Shown here: in pieces, positions 5,176-11,191 of the stretch
How positions within the stretch are numbered: position 1 is the first letter of the stretch
Layout of the letters: each line of letters opens with the position of its first letter
Notes under the pieces: model-generated
The model's database searches: none
The model's input: only the letters and a program-made list of their open reading frames with translations
Told to the model about the DNA's origin: nothing
Assembly (NCBI GenBank): GCA_020058565.1
Contig: JAGVDT010000101.1
Span: 1-11,937, forward strand
DNA length: 11,937 nt
Reading direction: 5' to 3'
Origin: Minisyncoccota bacterium
Lineage (GTDB): Bacteria; Patescibacteriota; Minisyncoccia; Phycocordibacterales; UBA2100
Position numbers and translations under genes: made by a program

Positions 5176-6219
5176 TTAACGGTCTACTTCGTGAAGTGCG
5201 ACGATAAAAAGACTCTCGGACCAGCCGAGGGGCGTGTTGTCGTTCCCACGGTCAGTGCCTGAATAGTAGAGCTCCGGTATCCCCTTTTCAGTATCGGTAG
5301 CTATCGCGCGTTTCAGAAATAGCTGCGCTTTCTCGTATTGTTTGAGCTCCTGGTAAATGATCGCGAGCCAGCTGAGGCCAAACGTCCATTCGGCTTCTTC
5401 GGAAACGCCATCTGGATTATTGTTGTAATACCGGTCGTTTTTGTAGCGGATTACGCCGCGATTGCGCAGCAGATGGTATTCAACGTTGCGGAGTATCTCG
5501 ACGGTTTCTTTTTCGGTCGTCACCTTGTACGGCCAGATTAGGGACAGAAGCGCCAAATCCACCGCCTTGCGCGCTGATTCGCGCGGCAAAAGCTTTCTGA
5601 GCGCATCCTCGCCTTTCGCTATCAAACTGTCTGGCACTTCGACACCAGGAATATGCCGTGCCATCTTGAGCCCGGCAACGCATGCGCCTATCGATGAAGC
5701 ATGGACTTCCTGGTCTTCTTCCCACATGCCGCTGTCGGCGTCTTGCCAGTATTCGAGCGTTTCCAGATAGCGCACGAGTTTTTGCGCAATACGCCGATCG
5801 TCTTCGTCCGTGATTACGAAGCCGTTGCGAATTTCTTCGAGCCGGCCGAGCATCCATAGGATGCATCCTACGGAATCGTTTTGTTTGTTGCCCCATTCTT
5901 CCCAGTACTCCTCAAATGTTTCCGGGTGAAATCGCGCGTGGATGTACTGATGCGTATGCTCAGGTTTTTTGTCGATAGCGAAGTCTATTTTGTATTCGTG
6001 CTTTTTGAAAATATCGAGGATAGCTCGGTAGCAGCGCCACACGGTGTCGTAGTCAGCGGTCGCCTCAAAGGCTAGGCACTCATAGAAATTGTCGCGCAGC
6101 CACGCTTTGTCGTAGCCTATTTCCTCCCCCTTTTTCGAAGCCGCAAAAAGCCCCGAGTCGTACTGGAGACCTTCCAGAATCTTAAGATGCTTCGCCATCA
6201 ATTCTTTGTTTCTTGCCAT
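5176..6219 (-). CDS. GH15-like alpha/alpha-barrel protein (glucoamylase / phosphorylase-kinase-like)
   Basis: A 347-residue cytosolic protein (no signal peptide) with the look of glycoside hydrolase family 15, which releases glucose from alpha-glucans, or of the related regulatory domain of phosphorylase kinase. Motifs are YDKAWLRDN (36-44), WGNKQNDSVG (109-118), DSGMWEEDQEVHASSIG (162-178; the Glu pair 167-168 aligns with the family's catalytic acid region) and PLGWSESLF (330-338) near the C-terminus. The protein has the repeated helical-hairpin pattern of an (alpha/alpha)6 barrel. It lacks the N-terminal beta-sandwich of full bacterial glucoamylases. ATG 6219 is chosen because TACAAT lies six bases upstream and there is no SD; an upstream in-frame ATG at 6249 is less likely. 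No other glucan gene lies nearby. Confidence 0.75.
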   Translation of the reverse strand: MARNKELMAKHLKILEGLQYDSGLFAASKKGEEIGYDKAWLRDNFYECLAFEATADYDTVWRCYRAILDIFKKHEYKIDFAIDKKPEHTHQYIHARFHPETFEEYWEEWGNKQNDSVGCILWMLGRLEEIRNGFVITDEDDRRIAQKLVRYLETLEYWQDADSGMWEEDQEVHASSIGACVAGLKMARHIPGVEVPDSLIAKGEDALRKLLPRESARKAVDLALLSLIWPYKVTTEKETVEILRNVEYHLLRNRGVIRYKNDRYYNNNPDGVSEEAEWTFGLSWLAIIYQELKQYEKAQLFLKRAIATDTEKGIPELYYSGTDRGNDNTPLGWSESLFIVALHEVDR

Positions 6220-6225
6220 AGAAGT

Positions 6226-6231
6226 ATTGTA
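6226..6231 (-). promoter_or_regulatory. -10 box TACAAT for a leaderless start
   Basis: TACAAT on the minus strand ends six bases before ATG 6219, so the transcript would begin at the ATG. It faces the DUF1428 gene promoter about 40 bases away. Confidence 0.55.
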
Positions 6232-6267
6232 CTCGGATATAAAAATCATTAAATGTTACAATCCACG

Positions 6268-6273
6268 GATACT
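6268..6273 (+). promoter_or_regulatory. -10-like GATACT before the DUF1428 gene
   Basis: GATACT ends five bases before ATG 6279. TACAAT (6257-6262) is an alternative -10 that would give a leader of about 10 bases. No clear -35 is seen. Confidence 0.35.
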
Positions 6274-6278
6274 AGGTA

Positions 6279-6683
6279 ATGCATATTACTATGAAAGGAT
6301 CATATATTGACGGGTTTGTGTTTCCGGTGCAGAAGAAAAATGTAGCCGCTTACAAGAAAATGGCCGAGCTTGGAAAGCGCATGTGGATGAAAGCAGGCGC
6401 ACTCGCCTACTACGAATGTCAGGGTGACGACCTCAAGATCAAGCCCGGTCCTGATGGTTCAAAAGCGAGGTCGTTTGTCGAAACTGCCAAAGCCGGACCC
6501 GCAGATACCGTTTGGTTTTCTTTTATCGTCTTTAAGGACAAAAAACATCGCGACGCCGTGAACAAAAAGGTCATGGCGCAAATGAGCTCGGAGGCGAACA
6601 GCAAGAAATGGAAAGATTTCGTGATGCCGATGGATTCTAAGAAAATGGCGTACGGCGGTTTTAAGGCGGTCGTGAAAGGCTAA
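6279..6683 (+). CDS. DUF1428 family protein
   Basis: A 134-residue dimeric alpha/beta-barrel-type protein of the DUF1428 family (ferredoxin-like fold; function unknown). Family features are YIDGFVFPVQKKNVAAYKKM at the N-terminus, GALAYYECQGDDL in the centre, TVWFSFIVFKDKKHRDAVNK, and the closing motif KKMAYGGFKAVV. Full-length. Start choice: ATG 6279 has a -10-like box just upstream. ATG 6291 would give a 130-residue protein beginning MKGSYIDGF, nearer to the usual family start; neither has an SD. No operon partner: the next plus-strand gene is 150 bases away, and the gap 6684-6834 holds no gene I can support. Confidence 0.88.
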   Translation: MHITMKGSYIDGFVFPVQKKNVAAYKKMAELGKRMWMKAGALAYYECQGDDLKIKPGPDGSKARSFVETAKAGPADTVWFSFIVFKDKKHRDAVNKKVMAQMSSEANSKKWKDFVMPMDSKKMAYGGFKAVVKG

Positions 6684-6834
6684 GATCTGCGGAGTCCTGT
6701 CCGTGCCTTACCAGCCGCCAAAGCCAAAGCCGCGTACGTGCTATAAAGAATTGATATGAAATCTTTACCAGCTAGTCCTAGTCAAGTCCGTTTCCATCGC
6801 GACATTAGGCGATGACAGGCGGGTTTCTAACGAG

Positions 6835-7053
6835 ATGGGCATAAAAAAACTGCTCCTGTATGTCACCAACAACCTCGGAGCTTCGCGGCACGAGGCGGGA
6901 TGGGACATTGCATTTTTTCTCATCAACACGACAGCGCTCATCGTCGGCACCTGGTACCTCTGGCATGTGCACGAGGCGCACTGGATACCGTTTCTCGTGA
7001 TCGAATACACCTGGGCAATAGACACCATGCGCCACAACCGGAAGAAATATTAA
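6835..7053 (+). CDS. Small two-helix membrane protein
   Basis: A 72-residue hypothetical protein with likely membrane helices at about 23-43 (WDIAFFLINTTALIVGTWYL) and 48-64, rich in Trp and His between them (WHVHEAHW), and a basic end HNRKKY. There is no clear SD, and no -10 at the six-base spacing used by its neighbours; TATAAA (6742-6747) could give a long leader. The start is therefore uncertain, but the hydrophobic pattern supports a real membrane protein. The family is unknown. The Cys-rich gene follows after 16 bases but has its own promoter. Confidence 0.6.
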   Translation: MGIKKLLLYVTNNLGASRHEAGWDIAFFLINTTALIVGTWYLWHVHEAHWIPFLVIEYTWAIDTMRHNRKKY

Positions 7054-7057
7054 GTGC

Positions 7058-7063
7058 TATACT
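7058..7063 (+). promoter_or_regulatory. -10 box TATACT for the Cys-rich gene
   Basis: TATACT ends six bases before ATG 7070. The following TGCCGTATG is identical to the sequence between the TATAAT box and the start codon at 7302, so two neighbouring genes share the same start module. Confidence 0.65.
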
Positions 7064-7069
7064 TGCCGT

Positions 7070-7222
7070 ATGACGCACTATATCTGCACGGGCGGTTGCG
7101 AAGGCGTTTCCGACAAGGTTGGCGTATGCCAAGATGAACATTGTCCGAAACGGAGCATGCCGCTTACAGAATGCAACTGCACGGACAATTCGCACCCCGA
7201 CGCACAGAAACAAACCGAATAA
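7070..7222 (+). CDS. Small Cys-rich protein, likely metal-binding
   Basis: A 50-residue protein beginning MTHYICTGGCEGVSDKVGVC. Six Cys are arranged as C6-x3-C10, C20-x4-C25 and C35-x-C37, with His at 3, 24 and 42. The paired spacing suggests a zinc or iron-sulfur site, or a disulfide-free cytosolic fold, since no signal peptide is present. From memory, similar short proteins with CTGGCxG and an ECxC tail occur in candidate-phyla genomes; their function is unknown to me. The start is set by a TATACT box six bases upstream. The gene is short enough to be missed by length-filtered gene calling. Confidence 0.8.
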   Translation: MTHYICTGGCEGVSDKVGVCQDEHCPKRSMPLTECNCTDNSHPDAQKQTE

Positions 7223-7249
7223 GCTGCGGGCAGTTCCCGCGGCATATTT
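7223..7249 (+). terminator. Probable terminator of the Cys-rich gene
   Basis: GCTGCGGG (7223-7230) and CCCGCGGC (7236-7243) form an 8-bp stem with one G-U pair around loop CAGTT, followed by ATATTT. It starts right after the stop codon. The T-tract is weak. Confidence 0.55.
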
Positions 7250-7289
7250 GGCAGCCGATGCCTCATTTACTTGACCCCGGGTCGTTGTT

Positions 7290-7295
7290 TATAAT
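7290..7295 (+). promoter_or_regulatory. Consensus -10 TATAAT for a leaderless start
   Basis: A perfect TATAAT ends six bases before ATG 7302. A TTTACT -35 candidate (7266-7271) lies 18 bases upstream. There is no SD. Confidence 0.7.
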
Positions 7296-7301
7296 TGCCG
7301 T

Positions 7302-8081
7302 ATGAAAACTCTGGTATGGATAGCGGGCATTGCCCTCGTGCTAATCGGCGGCTTTTATGCTTTTAACAATTATATATACACCGAAAAACAAGGTGATCCG
7401 TCTATGCGCACCTCCACCGTCGAAGTAATCCCGATATCGCACGCAAGCGCCATACTCGTCTGGGCAGGCGTTACTATCTATATGGACCCGACCGGAGGCG
7501 CCCCGGCCTACGCCGGAAAACCCGCTGCCGATATTGTGCTCGTGACAGACATCCACAGTGATCACCTCAGCACTTCTACTTTGGCTGCAATCGTTGGCCC
7601 GGAGACGACTCTCGTCGTGCCGCAGGCCGTGAAAGACCAGCTGCCGGGCGAGCTTGCGGCCAAAGCGCAGGTGTTACAAAACGGAGAAACGCTTGCCGAT
7701 CGAGAATTCAAAATCGCGGCAGTCCCCATGTACAACCTGCCGGAAAAAGACAACAGCAATTTCCACACTAAAGGCCGCGGCAACGGCTATGTGATCGGCC
7801 GCGACGACACGCATGTCTATGTCGCCGGCGATACTGCTGGCACGCCGGAAATGCGTGCGCTCACCGGTATCGACATCGCATTTATCCCGATGAATTTGCC
7901 GTACACGATGAGTGTCGAGGAGGCGGCAGACGCCGTGCTTGCCTTTAAACCCGCGAAAGTCTATCCGTATCACTATCGCGGACCGGACGGCCTAGCGGAT
8001 GTAAACAAATTCAAACAGCTTGTAAACGCGGGCGAGCTAAATATTGAAGTAGTCCTCGCGGATTGGTACCCAAAAAACTAA
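7302..8081 (+). CDS. Membrane-anchored UlaG-like metallo-beta-lactamase-fold hydrolase
   Basis: A 259-residue protein with an N-terminal membrane helix (about 3-22) and an MBL-fold domain that probably faces outward. Motifs are SHAS with His 47, GVTIYMDPTGG (56-66), VTDIHSDHLS (81-90), His 155, AGDT with Asp 177, and PYHYRG with His 224, the order seen in UlaG/YfiN-type MBL hydrolases. The usual THxHxDH is TDIHSDH, so the first metal-ligand His is Asp. The family includes lactonases and phosphodiesterase-like enzymes; the substrate here is unknown. The start is set by a consensus -10 at six bases. It stands alone, facing the coiled-coil gene end to end with a 19-base gap. Confidence 0.85.
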   Translation: MKTLVWIAGIALVLIGGFYAFNNYIYTEKQGDPSMRTSTVEVIPISHASAILVWAGVTIYMDPTGGAPAYAGKPAADIVLVTDIHSDHLSTSTLAAIVGPETTLVVPQAVKDQLPGELAAKAQVLQNGETLADREFKIAAVPMYNLPEKDNSNFHTKGRGNGYVIGRDDTHVYVAGDTAGTPEMRALTGIDIAFIPMNLPYTMSVEEAADAVLAFKPAKVYPYHYRGPDGLADVNKFKQLVNAGELNIEVVLADWYPKN

Positions 8082-8100
8082 CTTCCAGAAAATTGGGAAA

Positions 8101-8346
8101 TTAGCGTCGAGCACCACCAAAAACCCTCTCTTCGAGGTCCCCGAGTCGTGTATCAACTCTTGTCGTTCGGAGCTGTTGTTCGATTGAATTGACTTGTATT
8201 TGCAACGTATCCACCTTGGTTTCGAGCTCGTTGAATTTACTATCAAACTTACCTTCGAGCCTCTCCACGTCTTCTTTGGTAGCCATATGCTTAACAACGT
8301 GCTCTAGCATTTCTCCCACCTCGTTTAGAGTTATCTTTTTGGCCAT
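8101..8346 (-). CDS. Small coiled-coil protein
   Basis: An 81-residue soluble protein. After MAKKITLNEVGEMLEHVVKHMATKEDV, heptad-like hydrophobic positions run from about 24 to 72 (LEGKF, FNELETKV, LQIQVNSIEQQL, LGDLEERVF), which predicts a coiled coil. Small proteins with a TKEDVERLE stretch followed by a coiled coil are common in bacteria and phages and have no assigned role. ATG 8346 is six bases downstream of a perfect TATAAT and has no SD. The gene is convergent with the MBL gene. Confidence 0.8.
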   Translation of the reverse strand: MAKKITLNEVGEMLEHVVKHMATKEDVERLEGKFDSKFNELETKVDTLQIQVNSIEQQLRTTRVDTRLGDLEERVFGGARR

Positions 8347-8352
8347 TACCGC

Positions 8353-8358
8353 ATTATA
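8353..8358 (-). promoter_or_regulatory. Consensus -10 TATAAT for a leaderless start
   Basis: A perfect TATAAT on the minus strand ends six bases before ATG 8346. The roughly 115 bases between here and the membrane remnant at 8462 are AT-rich and hold nothing else I can name. Confidence 0.65.
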
Positions 8359-8461
8359 GTCTCGTCGTATCCCTTTGCAAATGCAGTATAGAAAAGCCCA
8401 ATCAATCTAATCGAATAAAAAACACCACTTTACAGACCTCAAAATAGATACGCGAAACTGC

Positions 8462-8731
8462 CTAAAAACCACGACCGAGACGAAAACCAAAAAGGCGTTC
8501 AGCTGCATTTAGTAACCCTGGAATTGCGTTGAATGCTATTGGAAATGCAAACAGGAAAAGTGCCATCGGAATAGATACGTACGTAGCGAGCATGCCAAAT
8601 GCCGTTATGATCGGCGTGATGTAGGTGCGGATCCGTGCCTGCGCGATATCCCTTTTTGAATTGTGAGTCGTATCAAGCTCTTTCGACCAAAGCGCGTATT
8701 CGAAACGAAGTATGGTCAAAAGGCCGATCAA
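8462..8731 (-). pseudogene. Truncated membrane protein, resembling the C-terminal part of TMEM175-like (DUF1211) channels
   Basis: The frame encodes up to 96 residues. It has a hydrophobic start (TTG at 8731 gives MIGLLTILRFEYALW), a polar loop (KELDTTHNSKRDIAQ), two close membrane helices (about 37-70) and an amphipathic end after IPGLL. This helix-loop-ARIRTYITPIITAFG-helix-helix-PGLL layout recalls the last third of bacterial TMEM175 potassium channels, but the first four helices are missing. Upstream in frame there is no ATG before a TGA at 8753-8755, and no SD or well-spaced -10 for TTG 8731. It is either a decayed remnant or a short gene with an unusual start. The family link is by pattern only. 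Confidence 0.5.
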
Positions 8732-8737
8732 AACACA

Positions 8738-8764
8738 TTGAGTCCATATGATTCATTTTATGCT
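8738..8764 (+). promoter_or_regulatory. Promoter candidate for the S1-like gene
   Basis: TTGAGT (8738-8743), a 15-base spacer and TATGCT (8759-8764). The spacer is short. The leader of about 30 bases carries an AAGGAG SD at 8788-8793. Confidence 0.4.
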
Positions 8765-8799
8765 AGCGTACCGGGAGACAACCCATAAAGGAGAAATAT

Positions 8800-9054
8800 A
8801 TGTCTGGCGTCGATCTTAAACCTGGCAGAATGTACGTCGGGCAGGTCATCCGACACTATCACCGTACAAATGTGACCGTGTGGTTTTTCGTGAATAAACG
8901 GCGAATGAGCGCCTATGGCGACACCGTGCAAAAGGAATTCCCCGTCGGCACTATCGTGTGCTGTCGCGTGAATCCAGCCGGCACATTCATCGACCATATT
9001 CATAAAGCCTCGAAGACGACCACCTGGAAATACAGAAAAAGGGAATTACTGTAG
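8800..9054 (+). CDS. Small S1/OB-fold-like protein
   Basis: An 84-residue basic cytosolic protein. LKPGRMYVGQVIRHY, then NVTVWFFVNKRRMSAY, FPVGTIVCCRVNPAG and TFIDHIH follow the order and turn positions of an S1-type OB fold (G-x-V strand, exposed aromatic strand, F-x-x-G-x-x-V-x-C-R-V turn). This suggests single-stranded nucleic-acid binding, but the resemblance is by eye and remote. A KYRKRELL tail is basic. The ATG is supported by AAGGAG six bases upstream, a clear contrast with the leaderless neighbours. A strong terminator follows, so the gene is transcribed alone. Confidence 0.7.
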   Translation: MSGVDLKPGRMYVGQVIRHYHRTNVTVWFFVNKRRMSAYGDTVQKEFPVGTIVCCRVNPAGTFIDHIHKASKTTTWKYRKRELL

Positions 9055-9063
9055 TGTGAAATC

Positions 9064-9093
9064 AATCGCCCCATTCTCGGGGCGATTTTTATT
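9064..9093. terminator. Bidirectional terminator between S1-like and M23 genes
   Basis: AATCGCCCC (9064-9072) pairs with GGGGCGATT (9079-9087) around ATTCTC; TTTTATT follows on the plus strand and GATTT on the minus strand. It touches the stop codon of the M23 peptidase gene. Confidence 0.9.
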
Positions 9094-10351
9094 AGAAAAT
9101 ACTGGCTCGGGTTTTGGGGCCGAAATAGCCGGCAGCCGGCGCTATTCCTTTTTGGGATTGGTAGCGGATAAGTGCCGAGCGCGTGAGCGCGCCGAAGTAC
9201 GTAGTTTCGTATCCCGGAGAACCATCGCCATTTTGCGTGATGATAAATCCGTGTGCGTTGAGATATTTTTGAAGTGCGCGCACGTCTTCGCCTTTCATAC
9301 CCAACTCAAGGTCTCGCATGAAAACAAATGCTATAGAAGCAGCGGTATCTTCATCGTCGATATCAGACGAATCGCCTTCGTCCTCGGGCACGAATATGTG
9401 CGCATAGGTCGCAGCGTCAACAATACCGGTTGCGGCTATGTTTGTCGCTTTTTGGTATTCGATCAGTGCTGCTTTCGTGACCGGTCCGAAATAGCCGGTG
9501 GCGCCAGAATTTTTTAGGTGAAGCGCAGCCGCGCCGGATTGGGTGTTTATTAGAAATTTCTGCAGCGTAATAATTTTTGGATTCGTCTCGCCAAAGACAA
9601 TCTCGATATCATGCGCCAATGTCCCGGCGCCAGGCGGCGAAGCGGGTGGTGATGCCTGCGTATCCAGTAAAGCTGCTATCGCCGACGGGATACTAATGCT
9701 CTGCGCACGGGCATCCAGAAAAGTCGTGCGAAATTTGGATACCGATGTCTGCGCAGACGCCCCTTTTTCAAGCGCTTGCGCGACGCTCTGCATTCGCTCG
9801 CTCAGCGAAAATGTGCGGGTAAGCCGCGGGTAGGGATCGGCGGGCACTCTGTTTCTCCGGATCTCAAAGTGCAGATGCGCCTGACCGCCCGAGGCATTGC
9901 CGGTGTTGCCGACAAATCCCACTATGTCACCCCGCCTCAAGATCTGGCCTCTCTGGAGTCCGGTAGCGATTCCTGAAAGGTGCATGTATACAAATGACTC
10001 GCCGCCGGCTCCTGTGGCCCTAACATACAATCCCGAGCTGGGGCCGTTTCCGAAACTCGTCACCACGCTATCTGTTGGCACCGCTACGGGAGTGCCCATG
10101 GGCGCAATGATATCCAGTCCCTCGTGGCTTCGCGTGCCGCCGCCTCGCGGATCACCGAAATTTTTAGTAAGGTCAGCGACTTCAACTCCCAGAAGCACCG
10201 GGATAGACAGATCAGCGACGGCGCTCTCTCCGAGCGAGGATATTTTGGCTTGCGTCTCACCTGATGTGCGAAAGCGCTCCTGCGCATACGCAAAAGACGG
10301 CAACGCAACCAGGCATAGTACTGCGCAAACCCCGAGATGCCGTAATCGCAT
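9092..10351 (-). CDS. Secreted M23 peptidase with two peptidoglycan-binding domains
   Basis: A 419-residue secreted LytM-type zinc endopeptidase that should cleave peptide cross-links in peptidoglycan. A signal peptide (1-23, cleavage after FAYA) is followed by the M23 domain: SHEGLDIIAP with ligands His 76 and Asp 80, YMHLSG with His 124, and AHLHFEI with His 159 and 161. A helical linker leads to PG_binding_1-like domains at about 253-320 and 341-419 (LQKFLI...GYFGPVTKAAL, then LGMKGEDVRALQKYL...YFGALTRSAL), separated by an acidic linker. The last domain ends at the C-terminus. ATG 10351 is chosen because the signal peptide starts there; a longer frame to 10426 adds an implausible N-terminus. 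There is no SD; TACATC (10359-10364) is a weak -10 seven bases upstream. The YdjM-like gene lies 37 bases upstream on the same strand. Confidence 0.93.
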   Translation of the reverse strand: MRLRHLGVCAVLCLVALPSFAYAQERFRTSGETQAKISSLGESAVADLSIPVLLGVEVADLTKNFGDPRGGGTRSHEGLDIIAPMGTPVAVPTDSVVTSFGNGPSSGLYVRATGAGGESFVYMHLSGIATGLQRGQILRRGDIVGFVGNTGNASGGQAHLHFEIRRNRVPADPYPRLTRTFSLSERMQSVAQALEKGASAQTSVSKFRTTFLDARAQSISIPSAIAALLDTQASPPASPPGAGTLAHDIEIVFGETNPKIITLQKFLINTQSGAAALHLKNSGATGYFGPVTKAALIEYQKATNIAATGIVDAATYAHIFVPEDEGDSSDIDDEDTAASIAFVFMRDLELGMKGEDVRALQKYLNAHGFIITQNGDGSPGYETTYFGALTRSALIRYQSQKGIAPAAGYFGPKTRASIF

Positions 10352-10388
10352 AGTCACAGATGTAGACGCGCCCGCTGCGAAACTCTTT

Positions 10389-11039
10389 CTATATGAAGGT
10401 GCTGGCCTGTATCGACAAGTAGGCAAACACCGCGATGAGAAAATACATCGCGATGTTCGTGCTCTTTGACGCGGAGAAAAACTTCATGGCAGTGCCCAGA
10501 GACTTTTTATACGTAAAGGGGTTTCCGTCCTGATCGACATTGGCCCATATCTCGTCGAGATACAGATGGCTCAGAAACCCCGCAGCCATCGATGCGCCAT
10601 ACAATATGGCGGTAGTCTCTTCGACACCCAGATACAAGGCCAGCAAAAAAGTTCCCAGCGACCAGACAGCAAGCATGGGGAAAGAATGCCAAATACCGCG
10701 ATGCTGCGTTATGCGTTTGACGAATTTCCCCACGATAGACCAATAGCCGATAAGGGCGGCAAGCGGAAGCCCGATGAGCACGTAATAGTTAGAAGGATAA
10801 TCGTGGAGTGCGTGATAGAGCACGTAGCCGGTAACTGCCAGAGTCGTAGCGCCAAATATCAAGTAGAAAGGCAGCCCAGAATCACTGTCGAAATCCGGAA
10901 GCATTGAAGCGAAAGCGCAGATGGCGAACAAAACACCCAGGTCCCAAGGGTCGACAATCAAGCCATAGGAGTAGACGACTACCGTTACCGCGGTGGAAAT
11001 AACCGCCCCAAGGGAAACATGATGCCGAAACATTGCCAT
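10389..11039 (-). CDS. YdjM/DUF457-type membrane-bound metal-dependent hydrolase
   Basis: A 216-residue membrane protein with five to six helices. Metal-site motifs of the YdjM (DUF457) family are all present: HH at 6-7, LPDFDSDSG (47-55), HRGIWHSFP (113-121) and GFLSHLYLDEIW (154-165). Members are predicted inner-membrane hydrolases; the substrate is unknown. The C-terminus ends with a last helix (about 196-212). ATG 11039 sits six bases after TACAAT and gives the family's usual N-terminal MxxRxH start; a longer frame exists but would add 13 polar residues. It is the first of a pair with the M23 gene (37-base gap), which hints at a shared envelope role, though the second gene may have its own weak promoter. 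Confidence 0.88.
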   Translation of the reverse strand: MAMFRHHVSLGAVISTAVTVVVYSYGLIVDPWDLGVLFAICAFASMLPDFDSDSGLPFYLIFGATTLAVTGYVLYHALHDYPSNYYVLIGLPLAALIGYWSIVGKFVKRITQHRGIWHSFPMLAVWSLGTFLLALYLGVEETTAILYGASMAAGFLSHLYLDEIWANVDQDGNPFTYKKSLGTAMKFFSASKSTNIAMYFLIAVFAYLSIQASTFI

Positions 11040-11045
11040 ACATGC

Positions 11046-11051
11046 ATTGTA
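11046..11051 (-). promoter_or_regulatory. -10 box TACAAT for a leaderless start
   Basis: TACAAT on the minus strand ends six bases before ATG 11039. A GGAGG just upstream (11053-11057) is about 14 bases from the ATG, too far to act as an SD. Confidence 0.55.
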
Positions 11052-11090
11052 CCTCCAATGCCGCGCATATTTCGACACGTTACTGAGGAC

Positions 11091-11119
11091 TTGCGCCAGG
11101 CCAAAGTACGTAGTACAGT
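11091..11119 (+). promoter_or_regulatory. Promoter candidate upstream of the secreted repeat protein
   Basis: TTGCGC (11091-11096), a 17-base spacer and TACAGT (11114-11119), giving an expected start near 11126. Both boxes are imperfect, but the spacing is ideal. It is divergent from the YdjM-like gene. An alternative weak -10, TACGAC, lies six bases before ATG 11192 and would give a leaderless start. Confidence 0.45.
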
Positions 11120-11130
11120 CCCCCCGTTAG

Positions 11131-11164
11131 CACTCATGGACTTTTGCCGTGAGTGTTTTCTTTT
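11131..11164 (+). terminator. Leader hairpin with U-tract (attenuator-like)
   Basis: CACTCATGG (11131-11139) pairs with CCGTGAGTG (11147-11155), with one G-U pair, around ACTTTTG; TTTTCTTTT follows. It lies between the promoter candidate and the start of the secreted protein, starting within about five bases of the expected transcript 5' end. It has the form of an intrinsic terminator, so it could attenuate the gene, end a very short RNA, or mark a separate transcript. Confidence 0.55.
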
Positions 11165-11191
11165 ACTCATAGTATTTATTACGACACACAT

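Noticed and set aside
6756..6815. A 19-codon frame downstream of a TATAAA box
   Set aside because: The box is eight bases from the ATG, there is no SD, and the peptide is short and undistinctive.
11127..11155. Exact CIRCE left half-site TTAGCACTC with a GAGTG on the right
   Set aside because: The CIRCE operator needs a nine-base spacer and GAGTGCTAA on the right; here the spacer is 15 bases and the right half is incomplete, so it is better read as a terminator-type hairpin.
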